From Croceibacterium soli (lineage in GTDB: Bacteria; Pseudomonadota; Alphaproteobacteria; Sphingomonadales; Sphingomonadaceae), in assembly GCF_009828065.1 (NCBI RefSeq), contig NZ_WTYK01000008.1, forward strand, positions 99,572 to 163,571: DNA of 64,000 bases. Direction: 5' to 3'. Below are positions 36,944-45,246 of the stretch, piece by piece. Both the position numbers and the translations under genes were made by a program. Every line of letters begins with the position of its first letter. The stretch's first letter is position 1. The notes beneath the pieces were generated by a model. It saw only the letters and a program-made list of their open reading frames with translations. It was not told the DNA's origin and searched no databases.

Positions 36944-37567
36944 TCAGCGCAGGCGCTTGATGCGCATCCCCGGCTGGTCATCGAAATCGAGGAAGTAGCT
37001 GCCGAGCGAGCCGCGCCGGATGACGACCGCATCGCCGGGCCCGGGAGCGCGGAAGGCCCGGCGGCTCTCGGCAAGGCGCCAGGTCGATCCCTCTTTCATC
37101 TCGAACTGCCAGTATCCTGGACCGGTCAGCCGCGCCGTTCCGACCGTGAACGTGAGATCGACGAGCTGCTGCTGCTCGGCCGGAAGCAGCCGCTCCCGCT
37201 CGGCCGGGCTGAACCCGAACTCCGCCTTGGCCGAGGTGCCGGCCTCCACCGGTCGTTCCGTGGCTGCCGGCGCCGCGGCTGGCGCCTCGACCCTCGGCGC
37301 CGGAGCGGGTGCAGGAGCGGGCGTCGGAGCGGGCGTCGGAACCGCCACGGGTGTTTCGACCTGGCGTCTGGCGATGGCGTCGTAACAGGCCACTCGTGCT
37401 GCCATGTCCGCTATGGCGAGGCAGGAAGAAAGCTGGTCTGGCTGGGCGCTCGCCTGCTGCGGCACGACAAGCGCCGCGGCGTTCAGCCCGAGCGCCGCGA
37501 CCACACCTATGCGTCCATGCCGGGCGCGGGGCCTTTCTCCCGATGCCATGGCAGCCCCACCCCTCAT
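36944..37567 (-). CDS. Exported protein with Pro/Ala linker, function unknown
   Basis: 207 residues starting at the ATG (37567) that overlaps the stop of the PQQ dehydrogenase gene by 4 nt, so it is its co-translated partner. N-terminal signal-like hydrophobic segment (about 15-36), then SSCLAIADMAARVACYDAIARR, a Cys-pair segment seen in several periplasmic proteins, an APTPAPAPAPAPR linker, and a C-terminal beta-rich domain (FTVGTARLTGPGYWQFEM). No activity can be assigned. It may assist the dehydrogenase in the periplasm. Confidence 0.7.
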   Translation of the reverse strand: MRGGAAMASGERPRARHGRIGVVAALGLNAAALVVPQQASAQPDQLSSCLAIADMAARVACYDAIARRQVETPVAVPTPAPTPAPAPAPAPRVEAPAAAPAATERPVEAGTSAKAEFGFSPAERERLLPAEQQQLVDLTFTVGTARLTGPGYWQFEMKEGSTWRLAESRRAFRAPGPGDAVVIRRGSLGSYFLDFDDQPGMRIKRLR

Positions 37568-39696
37568 GACCCGGCCTTGGCCTGCTCGCGCGCGTTGCGG
37601 CGGGCTGCTTCGGTGAGCACGTAGCCCCGCACGGCCTCGGCCTGTTCCGCGTTGATCCAGGGCTTGAAGCTGATCATGCCCCTGTCGGCCAGGGCACCGT
37701 CGATGACCACGGCCTTCCAGGCATCGGCGCTGGTGGCCATCGGTGAGCGCATGAGGTCCGGGTTGACCGGCCCCGTGTGGCAGATCGAGCAGAAGGCGAA
37801 GAACTGCGCCTCGCCCTCGGCCAGTTGCGCGGCGGTGAAGCTCTCCTTGCTGCTCACGTAAGGGCGCGGCTTGATCGGGGGCAGCTTCGCCAGCTTGCCC
37901 GTGCCGCCAATCTTGAAGGCCAGCAGCAGGCCGTTTGGGGGCGGGCGGCGCATCCAATCGGTCTGCGTGGCCATGCCCATGGAGCCGCCATATCCCGCCA
38001 GGACGGCGACGTACTGCTCGCCGTTGGCGCGGAACGTGACCGGGCCGGCCATGATCCCGCGCTGTGCGTCGAAGCTCCACAGTTCCTTGCCGGTATCGGC
38101 GGCGCGGGCGCGGAAGATGCCGTAAGGGTCGCCCTGAAAGAGCAGGTTCCCGGCAGTCGCCAGCGTTCCGCCGTTCCACGGCCAGGGCATGTCGATGCTC
38201 CAGCGCGCCTTCTGCTTCACCGGATCCCAGGCGATCAGCATGCCCTTGTTCATCGCCGCCAGCGCGGCGCGCCGCTCCAGCGGGGTGGCGCCGGGCACAG
38301 TGCCTTCGGGCGGGGCCAGGAAGGTCACGCCGGTGTTCCAGCGGCCGATGTTGCGCTTGTAGTTCACGTCGTCCCCGTAGGAGAGCGGCACGTGCATCGC
38401 GGGGATGTAGACCAGGCCCGTCTTTGGCGAATAGCTCATCGGATGCCAGGCGTGCGCCCCGATCCCGGCGGGGTAGACCAGGTAAGGCGCGTCGGCGAAG
38501 CGCGCTTCTGGCTTCTCGACCGGCCGCCCGGTGGCGATGTCGATCCGCTCCGCCCAGTTCTGCGGCGCATAGGCTTCGGCGCTGATCAGCTTCCCGTTGC
38601 TGCGGTCGATCACGTAGAAGAAGCCGTTCTTCGGCGCCTGCATCGCCACCTTGCGGACCTTCCCATCGATCGTCAGGTCGGCGAGAGTGATTTGCTGCGT
38701 GGCGGTGAAGTCCCAGGTCTCGCCCGGGTTCACCTGGTAGTGCCACTTGTAGGCGCCGGTATCGGGGTCGAGCGCCAGGATGGAGCTGAGGAACAGGTTG
38801 TCGCCCTTGCCGGCGGAGCGGGCGCGGTGGTTCCACGGGCTGCCGTTGCCGACGCCGATCAGCAGCTGGTCGAACTCGGGATCGTAGACGATCGAGTCCC
38901 ACACGGTGCCGCCACCGCCCATCTCCCAATACTTGCCGTTCCAGGTCCGCTGCGCGAACTTCGCGAACGCCTCGTCCGAAGCCGCGCCGTCGGGGCCGTC
39001 GGCCGGGTTGCCGGGCACGGTGTAGAACCGCCAGGCGAGCTTGCCGGTGTCCGCGTCGTAGGCGCTGACATAGCCGCGCACGCCCATTTCGGCGCCGCTG
39101 TTGCCGATGATGACTTTGCCGCGCACCACGCGCGGCGCACCGGTGATGGTGTAAGGCTTGCTCTGATCGACGGTCACGACGTCCCACAGCTCTTCGCCCG
39201 TCCTGGCGTCGAGCGCGACGAGACGGCCGTCGATCACGCCGGCGAAGACTTTGCCTTCCCATACGGCGACGCCGCGGTTGACCACGTCGCAGCAGGCGGC
39301 AGCCGCTTGTTCCGCGTCGGGCTCGGGATCGTACTGCCACAGCACTTTACCGGTCGCGGCCTCGACCGCCATGATCTTCGACCAGGCGGTCGACAGATAC
39401 ATCACGCCGTCGACCACGATCGGCGTCGCTTCCTGCCCGCGCGAAGTGTCGAACTCGACCGCCCAGGCAAGGCTGAGCTGGCCGACGTTGCCGTCGTTGA
39501 TATCGGTGAGCGGGCTGAAACGCTGCTCGGCATAAGTCCGGCCGTGGCTCAGCCAGTTGTCCGGGTCCTCCTCCGCGGCAAGCAGCCGCTCCTCGGTGAC
39601 GTTGCCGGCCTGCGGCGGTGCATTGGCACAGCCCGCGACAAGCAGTGCCAGAACGAAGGCGCCGGGCACCTTGAGGCAAAACGATTTGGCGGTCAC
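37564..39696 (-). CDS. PQQ-dependent quinohaemoprotein dehydrogenase, lipoprotein
   Basis: 710 residues. Lipobox LVAGC with Cys23 predicts a lipid anchor. An eight-bladed quinoprotein propeller follows: NWLSHGRTYAEQRFSPL, the vicinal Cys134-Cys135 that contacts PQQ (AACCDVVNRG), catalytic Asp328 in ETWDFTATQ, and a C-terminal cytochrome c domain with CSICH (635-639). The position two after the catalytic Asp is Thr330, not Asp, so a Ca2+-type rather than lanthanide-type enzyme is predicted. It oxidises alcohols or related groups in the periplasm and passes electrons to the respiratory chain. No pqq genes are in the window. Confidence 0.92.
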   Translation of the reverse strand: MTAKSFCLKVPGAFVLALLVAGCANAPPQAGNVTEERLLAAEEDPDNWLSHGRTYAEQRFSPLTDINDGNVGQLSLAWAVEFDTSRGQEATPIVVDGVMYLSTAWSKIMAVEAATGKVLWQYDPEPDAEQAAAACCDVVNRGVAVWEGKVFAGVIDGRLVALDARTGEELWDVVTVDQSKPYTITGAPRVVRGKVIIGNSGAEMGVRGYVSAYDADTGKLAWRFYTVPGNPADGPDGAASDEAFAKFAQRTWNGKYWEMGGGGTVWDSIVYDPEFDQLLIGVGNGSPWNHRARSAGKGDNLFLSSILALDPDTGAYKWHYQVNPGETWDFTATQQITLADLTIDGKVRKVAMQAPKNGFFYVIDRSNGKLISAEAYAPQNWAERIDIATGRPVEKPEARFADAPYLVYPAGIGAHAWHPMSYSPKTGLVYIPAMHVPLSYGDDVNYKRNIGRWNTGVTFLAPPEGTVPGATPLERRAALAAMNKGMLIAWDPVKQKARWSIDMPWPWNGGTLATAGNLLFQGDPYGIFRARAADTGKELWSFDAQRGIMAGPVTFRANGEQYVAVLAGYGGSMGMATQTDWMRRPPPNGLLLAFKIGGTGKLAKLPPIKPRPYVSSKESFTAAQLAEGEAQFFAFCSICHTGPVNPDLMRSPMATSADAWKAVVIDGALADRGMISFKPWINAEQAEAVRGYVLTEAARRNAREQAKAGS

Positions 39697-39723
39697 CGCT
39701 CAACTCTCCCGTGAGATCATCGA

Positions 39724-39759
39724 AATAAAGGGGGCTCCCCGCTCGAAAAAGGGAGCCCC
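39724..39759 (-). terminator. Intrinsic terminator after the TonB receptor of the tannase/PQQ locus
   Basis: On the minus strand GGGGCTCCC ... GGGAGCCCC forms a 9-bp stem with an 11-nt loop followed by CTTTATTT. It lies 11 nt after the receptor stop at 39770 and just before the PQQ dehydrogenase start at 39696, so the dehydrogenase needs read-through or its own promoter. Confidence 0.8.
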
Positions 39760-39769
39760 AGTGGGAGTA

Positions 39770-42700
39770 TCAGAAATCGACTTTGGCGCCGATGTAGAAC
39801 CTGCGCCCGTTCAGGTCGAAGAAGTAGGCGTTGAACGGGTTGGCACCGATGCCGTTGGCCAGGCCGGTGGCAGTCGCGTTGTACTCCACCAGCGGCGGAG
39901 CCTTGTCGAACAGGTTGTCAACGCCGGCAGTGACGGTGAAGTTCTCGGCAACGGCGAAGGAACCGTTCAGGTTGAACAGGTCGTATGCCGGCGAGCCGAC
40001 GAACGGTGTGTTCGGGTTGAGCGGATAGGAAATGGACTTCGCCGAAGGCAGGTGCTGCCACTGGAGAGAGACCTCAGCCGGGCCGACCGAGTAGCCGAAC
40101 GTGTTCAGCATCTTCCAGCGGAAGGCGCCCGGGTTGAGCCCGTTCTCCGCCACACCGGCGCTGCCGACCGGGCCGAGGGTGCCGGCGTACTCGACCAGCG
40201 GACGAGTCGGCAGGCCCGACGATTTCAGCGTGATGAGGTAGTTCACCACCGAATTCAGGCTGAACGTGCCCGGTCCGATATCCGCCGCCCAGTCGAGCTG
40301 GAAGTCGACGCCCTGGGTCCTGAACCGGCCGCTGTTCAGGTAGGTGACCTGGACGTTGCCGAGCGCGCCGTCGCCGGCCACGCGCCCGATCGCCTGGCAG
40401 AAGGGCGATGCGGCCGCCGTAGCGGGGCTGGTCGTGATCGCCGGATTGTAGAACGGATCGAAGCACTGCAGCTGCGCAGTATCGAGCGTCTGCGGGCCGA
40501 TCGCATCGTCGACCTTGATGTTGTAGTAGTCGACCGACAGCCGCAGCCGGTTCAGCCAGGGGCTGTCGAACGGCGAATTCGCCACCGCGCCGATCGTCCA
40601 GGTCTTGGCCTGTTCCGGCTTCACGTTCGGGTTGCCGACGAGCGTGGGGAAGGCGAAGGCAGGGCCCTGGGCGGCGAAGAACTGCGGATCCGAATAGAAC
40701 ACGTTCGAAGTGCCGGCGATTTGCCGGTTCATCAGGATCTCGCATACCGCGCGCACGTTGGCCGCGTTCGGGTTCGTCGCCGGATTGGCCGAATAGGGCA
40801 GAGTGTTGGAGGTGCGGCAAACGTCGCCGCCGCCCGCCGCGGTGAAGTTCTGCTGCGGAGCAAGGAACAGCTCGGCGATGTTGGGAGCGCGAACCGCCTT
40901 GTTGTAGCCGCCTCTGATGCGCAGCCAGTCGGTCACTTCCCAGTCGGCCATGGCCTTCCAGGTGAAGCTGCTCCCGGTGGTGTTGTAGTCCGAGGTGCGC
41001 GCGCCGACGTTCAGCTCCAGGCTTTCGACGAAGGGCAGGTCGCGCAGGACCGGGATCAGCAATTCGCCGTAAGCTTCCTTGACCGTGATCACGCCGCGCG
41101 AGTTGCCGCTGGGATAGATGCCGATGGTCTGATCAAGGAACGAGCGGCCCTGAGAAGTAAGGGTGTCGTTCAAGTACTCGTAGTCGTTCTTCCGGTAGCT
41201 CGCACCGGCGGCGAACCGCAGGTCGCCCGCCGGCAGATCGAACAGCCCGCCTTGCAGGTTCGCCTCATAGACGGTCTGCTGCATGATCGAACGGTTCTTC
41301 AGATCAGCCGATATCGCTTCCAGGCAGTCTTGCGAAACGTTGCCCTTGTTGAACGGGTCGAAGCCGCTGGTGCAGGTTGCGGTCGCCGCGCCGAAGCCGC
41401 CGAACAGCGGGTTGCCCTGGGCCCGGAACCCGGCGCCCCAGTTGGGCGCCGAAACCACCGCGCGGAACCGCTCGAGGGAGGCGGTGCCGGTGATGAGCGA
41501 GTCCGTCTGTGACTCGCCCTGGGAGGCGTAGACCTCCCAGCTCCAGTCGGTTCCGGGGATCTCGCCCTCGAGACCGGCGACGATGTTGTAGGTCGAAACA
41601 TCGGTCCGCGCCTGGCGGTTGTTCTGGTTGAGGTAGTAGGTGAGCTGCCAGTCACAGCTGGCACCGGAACCGGGCGCTCCGGGGACGGCATTGGGATCGC
41701 AGTTCAGCGTGTTTACGAAGAACGAGTTCCGGTATGTCGCTTGATCCATTCCCGCGGGGATCACGCGGCTGTTCAGCAGGCTGCGCAGCTCTGCCGGCAC
41801 TGGGCTGGCCGCGGGAACCAGTGCGGACCAGCCATTGACCGATGGAGACGGCTGCTGGACCGTGGTGGTCCGGACCCGCGTGAAGTCGGCCCGGGTAAAG
41901 ACGCCGATGGAATCGTTGATCTCGTAATTGCCGCGCAGATAGATGTTGTAGCGCTTCAGCGGCAGAACCACGAAGTCATCGAGGAAGTTCTGCTTCAGCG
42001 CTCCGTCCGCGGTCTTGGCCCACTTCTCGCCGCTCAGGTCGCCCTTGAAGCGGTATGCGCCGCCTGGCACGCTCTGGAAGAAGCCGGTGAAGGCCGTTCC
42101 GTCCTCGTTGAAGTAGATGCGGCTGCCGGCGGGCACGGCGCCAGGCGTGAAGATCGCGTTGACGGCGTCCTGGGTCGGGTTGACCCCGCCGTAGGGCTGG
42201 AAGGCCGAGAAGTCCGGGAAGAACTCGGTGCCGGCGAACCGCGGGTCCCGCAGCGCTTCGCGGAACCACGGCCGGTCGATGCGCTTCGCGCTCTCGCGCT
42301 TGTTCAGGCCGACGCCGATGGTCACGTTGCCGCGGTCGTCGGCGAAGTTCGTGCCGAGCAGCCCGTTGACGTTGTATTCGAAACCGTCCCCCCGCTGGGA
42401 GATGCCGGCACGGCCGTCCAGCTGCAGGCCCTCGAAGTCGCGCTTGAGGATGAAGTTGACCACGCCGCCGACGGCGTCGGCGCCGTAAGTGGCGGAGGCG
42501 CCGCCGGTGATGATCTCGACCCGCTCTACCGCGGCGACCGGGATCGTGTTGATGTCGACGACGCCCAGCGCGTTGGCGGGCGTGGCCCGGCGCCCGTCGA
42601 TCAGGACGAGGTTGCGGTTGGTGCCCAGGTTGCGCAGCGAAAGCGTTGCCGCGCCCGGCGTGCTGGTGGCGGTGGCCTGGATGTCCCCGCCCAGCGAAGG

Positions 42701-42982
42701 CGTCTGAACGGGCGTGAAGGCCGGCAGCTTGTTCAGCGCCGTTTCGATAGCCGCCGTCGACTGGTTTTCGAGCAGTTCTTCGTTCGCCGTGACGATCGGG
42801 CTGTTGGCTTCGTAGTCGCGGCGCTGAATGCGCGAGCCCGTGACCACGATCGATTCACCCGGTTCGACCGCAGCTTCCGCAGCCACCTCGGCATCCTGGG
42901 CATAAGCAGTCCCGGCGAACGAGGCGGCCCAAGCCGCGCTCGAACATACGAGGGCCGCGCGAATGATTTCGATTCTCGACAT
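39770..42982 (-). CDS. Large TonB-dependent receptor of the tannase/PQQ locus
   Basis: 1070 residues from the ATG at 42982, which has GGAGAGG at good distance. Signal peptide to AGTAYAQD (about residue 27), TonB box-like SIVVTGSRIQRRD, plug with LRNLGTNRNLVLIDGRR and VERVEIITGGASATYGADAVGGVVNF, barrel ending in GAKVDF. This plug class in sphingomonads and xanthomonads imports sugars, polyphenols or peptides rather than siderophores. Divergent from MarR B; the shared operator-like element lies in the gap. Likely imports the substrate or ester product for the locus. Confidence 0.93.
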   Translation of the reverse strand: MSRIEIIRAALVCSSAAWAASFAGTAYAQDAEVAAEAAVEPGESIVVTGSRIQRRDYEANSPIVTANEELLENQSTAAIETALNKLPAFTPVQTPSLGGDIQATATSTPGAATLSLRNLGTNRNLVLIDGRRATPANALGVVDINTIPVAAVERVEIITGGASATYGADAVGGVVNFILKRDFEGLQLDGRAGISQRGDGFEYNVNGLLGTNFADDRGNVTIGVGLNKRESAKRIDRPWFREALRDPRFAGTEFFPDFSAFQPYGGVNPTQDAVNAIFTPGAVPAGSRIYFNEDGTAFTGFFQSVPGGAYRFKGDLSGEKWAKTADGALKQNFLDDFVVLPLKRYNIYLRGNYEINDSIGVFTRADFTRVRTTTVQQPSPSVNGWSALVPAASPVPAELRSLLNSRVIPAGMDQATYRNSFFVNTLNCDPNAVPGAPGSGASCDWQLTYYLNQNNRQARTDVSTYNIVAGLEGEIPGTDWSWEVYASQGESQTDSLITGTASLERFRAVVSAPNWGAGFRAQGNPLFGGFGAATATCTSGFDPFNKGNVSQDCLEAISADLKNRSIMQQTVYEANLQGGLFDLPAGDLRFAAGASYRKNDYEYLNDTLTSQGRSFLDQTIGIYPSGNSRGVITVKEAYGELLIPVLRDLPFVESLELNVGARTSDYNTTGSSFTWKAMADWEVTDWLRIRGGYNKAVRAPNIAELFLAPQQNFTAAGGGDVCRTSNTLPYSANPATNPNAANVRAVCEILMNRQIAGTSNVFYSDPQFFAAQGPAFAFPTLVGNPNVKPEQAKTWTIGAVANSPFDSPWLNRLRLSVDYYNIKVDDAIGPQTLDTAQLQCFDPFYNPAITTSPATAAASPFCQAIGRVAGDGALGNVQVTYLNSGRFRTQGVDFQLDWAADIGPGTFSLNSVVNYLITLKSSGLPTRPLVEYAGTLGPVGSAGVAENGLNPGAFRWKMLNTFGYSVGPAEVSLQWQHLPSAKSISYPLNPNTPFVGSPAYDLFNLNGSFAVAENFTVTAGVDNLFDKAPPLVEYNATATGLANGIGANPFNAYFFDLNGRRFYIGAKVDF

Positions 42983-43075
42983 GATGGACATCCTCTCCCC
43001 TGGCACGCGGCTTCTTCATGGAACCGTCGCACGGAAGCGCACTCGACCTGTTCAGGCCCGGGCGCGCTTCGACTC

Positions 43076-43095
43076 ACAAACTACCTACCTTGGTA
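43076..43095. promoter_or_regulatory. Candidate MarR operator, site 2
   Basis: ACAAACTACCTACCTT (43076-43091) is the counterpart of the element at 35620-35636. Its right end forms the inverted repeat TACC-TT-GGTA (43086-43095). Located in the 241-nt gap between the large TonB receptor and MarR B. Confidence 0.55.
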
Positions 43096-43223
43096 TGCTT
43101 TTCAACGGGAAATTTCGGGGTATGAGTGGCTTCGCGGACGCTCGTAAGGGGTGCCGCACTGATGACCCGCGCATGGCAAATCGATAATATCAGCCAAAAT
43201 AATGCCGCGAGGGGGGAGAGACG

Positions 43224-43727
43224 ATGAATTCAGGCGAGAACTACGATCACGATGACTGGAGTACCCGGTACAACGAATTCTACCCTGCGGGCTCCCGTTT
43301 AGATAACGAATTCAGAACTTCGCTTATGCTCGTCAGGTCGGGAAAGAGCTGGACGCAACGGGTGGAAAGCAGGATCCTCAACGAAACGGGGCAGACCAGG
43401 GCGCGTTGGCAGGTTCTCTTCGCGATAGGCTTTGCCGAACAACCCGTGATCATGAGCGAACTCTGCAAGCGCGTTCATGTCCAGTGGCCAACGATGGTCC
43501 GCCTGATCGAGGCAATGGAACGGGACGGCCTGATCAGGCGCGAAGACCACCCGGACGACAAACGCTCGCGCTACATCTATCTCACCGCCGCCGGAGAGGA
43601 TGTAATCGCTCGCGTTCAACCCGTGCTGGATAACGAACGATCGGCAGTATTCGGGGCACTGAGCGACGCCGAACTGAAGACCGCTCAGGCAATACTGGAA
43701 AAGATCTACAGGGCGTCCACGACCTGA
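43224..43727 (+). CDS. MarR-family regulator B of the tannase/PQQ locus
   Basis: 167 residues with a strong GGGGGGAG ribosome binding site. Winged-helix region VIMSELCKRVHVQWPTMVRLIEAMERDGLIRREDHPDDKRSRYIYLT. Paralogous along its length to MarR A at 35086-35598 (shared YPAGSRLD.EFRT start). Divergent from the large TonB receptor gene. The two regulators bracket the amidohydrolase-PQQ-receptor part of the locus and may respond to the same ligand or to substrate and product. Confidence 0.88.
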   Translation: MNSGENYDHDDWSTRYNEFYPAGSRLDNEFRTSLMLVRSGKSWTQRVESRILNETGQTRARWQVLFAIGFAEQPVIMSELCKRVHVQWPTMVRLIEAMERDGLIRREDHPDDKRSRYIYLTAAGEDVIARVQPVLDNERSAVFGALSDAELKTAQAILEKIYRASTT

Positions 43728-43748
43728 CCGGCAGGCCGGCGGCGCCGA

Positions 43749-45074
43749 TCAGCGCGCTTGCAGCGGGCGATAGGCTCCGCCCGGCACCGCGCTCGCGATC
43801 GGGCTTTCCGCGCCGCCTGCGCCGACTGCGCTGACGCCGAACAGCCAGTCGTCGCCGCGCACGCCGGCCAGCTTCAGGCTGGTCTTCTCGGTCTGCGTGA
43901 GCGGCTCGGACGGCCACTGCGGCTGGTCGGTGCGTCGCATCCACACCCGGTAGTGTTCGGCCCCGGCGACGGGCTCCCACGCAAGATCGGTGTGGGTCTG
44001 CACCGCGGCTTGCGCGGTCGGCGCCGGCGGCATCGGCGCGGCGGCAAGCGCGTGCAGCCCGCGCACGTTCAGCCGGGTTACGTTGGCCAGGTAGGCGAAA
44101 TCCATCTCGTCCGCCGTGTCGCCGAAGCGAACGCCGTCCTCGACCCGCAGGTCCTGGTGCTGGTGATCGTAATCCTCCACGGCGACGCTGAAGCGCACCG
44201 CGGGATAGCCAGTGTCCAGGAACGGGATCTGGTCGCCCCCTCGGCCCATGCGATCGGTCCGCCAGATCTGCCGCACGTCGAGCTCCGCACCGCCTTCGGC
44301 CAGGCGGTCGATCCAGCGCGACAGGTTGCGGCTGGGGCTGTCGTTCTCGCCGCCGTTGCGGCGCATGGCGGCGCGCGCGGTATCGTCGGCATCGGCCCGC
44401 GGCCCTTCGGAGAACACCCGCACGTGCGCGGCGTCGCAATGCCCGTCGGAGCCGCAGGATCCGCCGACAATGTCGTTGTTGAACACCGCCTTCACCGTCC
44501 AGCCTTGCTGCTTGGCATAGTCCGCCAGCAGGCGGCCGCCGTACAGCCCCTGCTCCTCGCCGGAGAGGAGCGCGTAGACGATCGTCGTGGGGTAGGTCTT
44601 GCGGCTCAGGACCCGGGCCGCTTCGAGCACCAGCGCGCTGCCGGAGGCATTGTCGTTGGCGCCGGGCGCGTCGCTTCGGGCATCCATCACATCGGTCACC
44701 CGGCTGTCGATGTGACCCTGGACGATGACCACTTCGTTCGGCCGCTCCGAACCCCGCTGGATCGCCACGACGTTGCGCAGGCGCACAGGCTGCGGGATGC
44801 GTTCACCCGAAATTGTCGTCTCCGGCAGCACGACTTCCAGGCAGTCGCCGCAGGCTTTGCCGGTCTCGCGGAACTGCCGCTCACCCCATTGCAAGGCGGC
44901 GCCGATGCCCCTCTTCGGGTTGTCCTGTTCCGACAGCGTGTGGCGCGTCCCGAACGATACCATGGCATCGACATCGCTGCGCAAGCGCTGCTGCGATACG
45001 TCTGCGGCGGGATCGCCCTGGGCGGCGGCAGGAGCGGCGGCGGCAAGAGCCGCGATCAGCAGGATTTTTCGCAT
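43749..45074 (-). CDS. M28-family zinc aminopeptidase, exported
   Basis: 441 residues from the ATG at 45074 with signal peptide (cleavage after AAAAPAAAQ, residue 19). Zinc ligands visible: His121 (VQGHIDSR), Asp141 (GANDNASGSA), Glu173-Glu174 (SGEEQGLYGG), a later Asp (NNDIVGG) and His in YDHQHQDLR. A C-terminal fibronectin-III-like stretch (DLAWEPVAGAEHYRVWMRR) follows the catalytic domain. It should trim N-terminal residues from peptides in the periplasm or outside. Convergent with MarR B, divergent from the DUF885 gene. Confidence 0.9.
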   Translation of the reverse strand: MRKILLIAALAAAAPAAAQGDPAADVSQQRLRSDVDAMVSFGTRHTLSEQDNPKRGIGAALQWGERQFRETGKACGDCLEVVLPETTISGERIPQPVRLRNVVAIQRGSERPNEVVIVQGHIDSRVTDVMDARSDAPGANDNASGSALVLEAARVLSRKTYPTTIVYALLSGEEQGLYGGRLLADYAKQQGWTVKAVFNNDIVGGSCGSDGHCDAAHVRVFSEGPRADADDTARAAMRRNGGENDSPSRNLSRWIDRLAEGGAELDVRQIWRTDRMGRGGDQIPFLDTGYPAVRFSVAVEDYDHQHQDLRVEDGVRFGDTADEMDFAYLANVTRLNVRGLHALAAAPMPPAPTAQAAVQTHTDLAWEPVAGAEHYRVWMRRTDQPQWPSEPLTQTEKTSLKLAGVRGDDWLFGVSAVGAGGAESPIASAVPGGAYRPLQAR

Positions 45075-45246
45075 GGCCGCACTGTCTCCGCAAAGCGCGG
45101 CCGGCGCAAGTGCTTGCTTGGGAAGCATCATTCGGCTGCGCGCCATGCGCGGGGCGGAAGGACGCGACCCTTGTTCTTTGCTCGCGGCGGGCTAGGTTCC
45201 GCGACACGTGGGCCGCCGCCCGGCCGCTGCTTCGAAGGGATTGTTC

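Noticed and set aside
37250..37340. Short tandem GCTCC/GCTCCTGC-like repeats resembling a minisatellite
   Set aside because: They encode the Pro/Ala linker of the exported protein at 36944-37567 and stay in frame, so they are coding low complexity.
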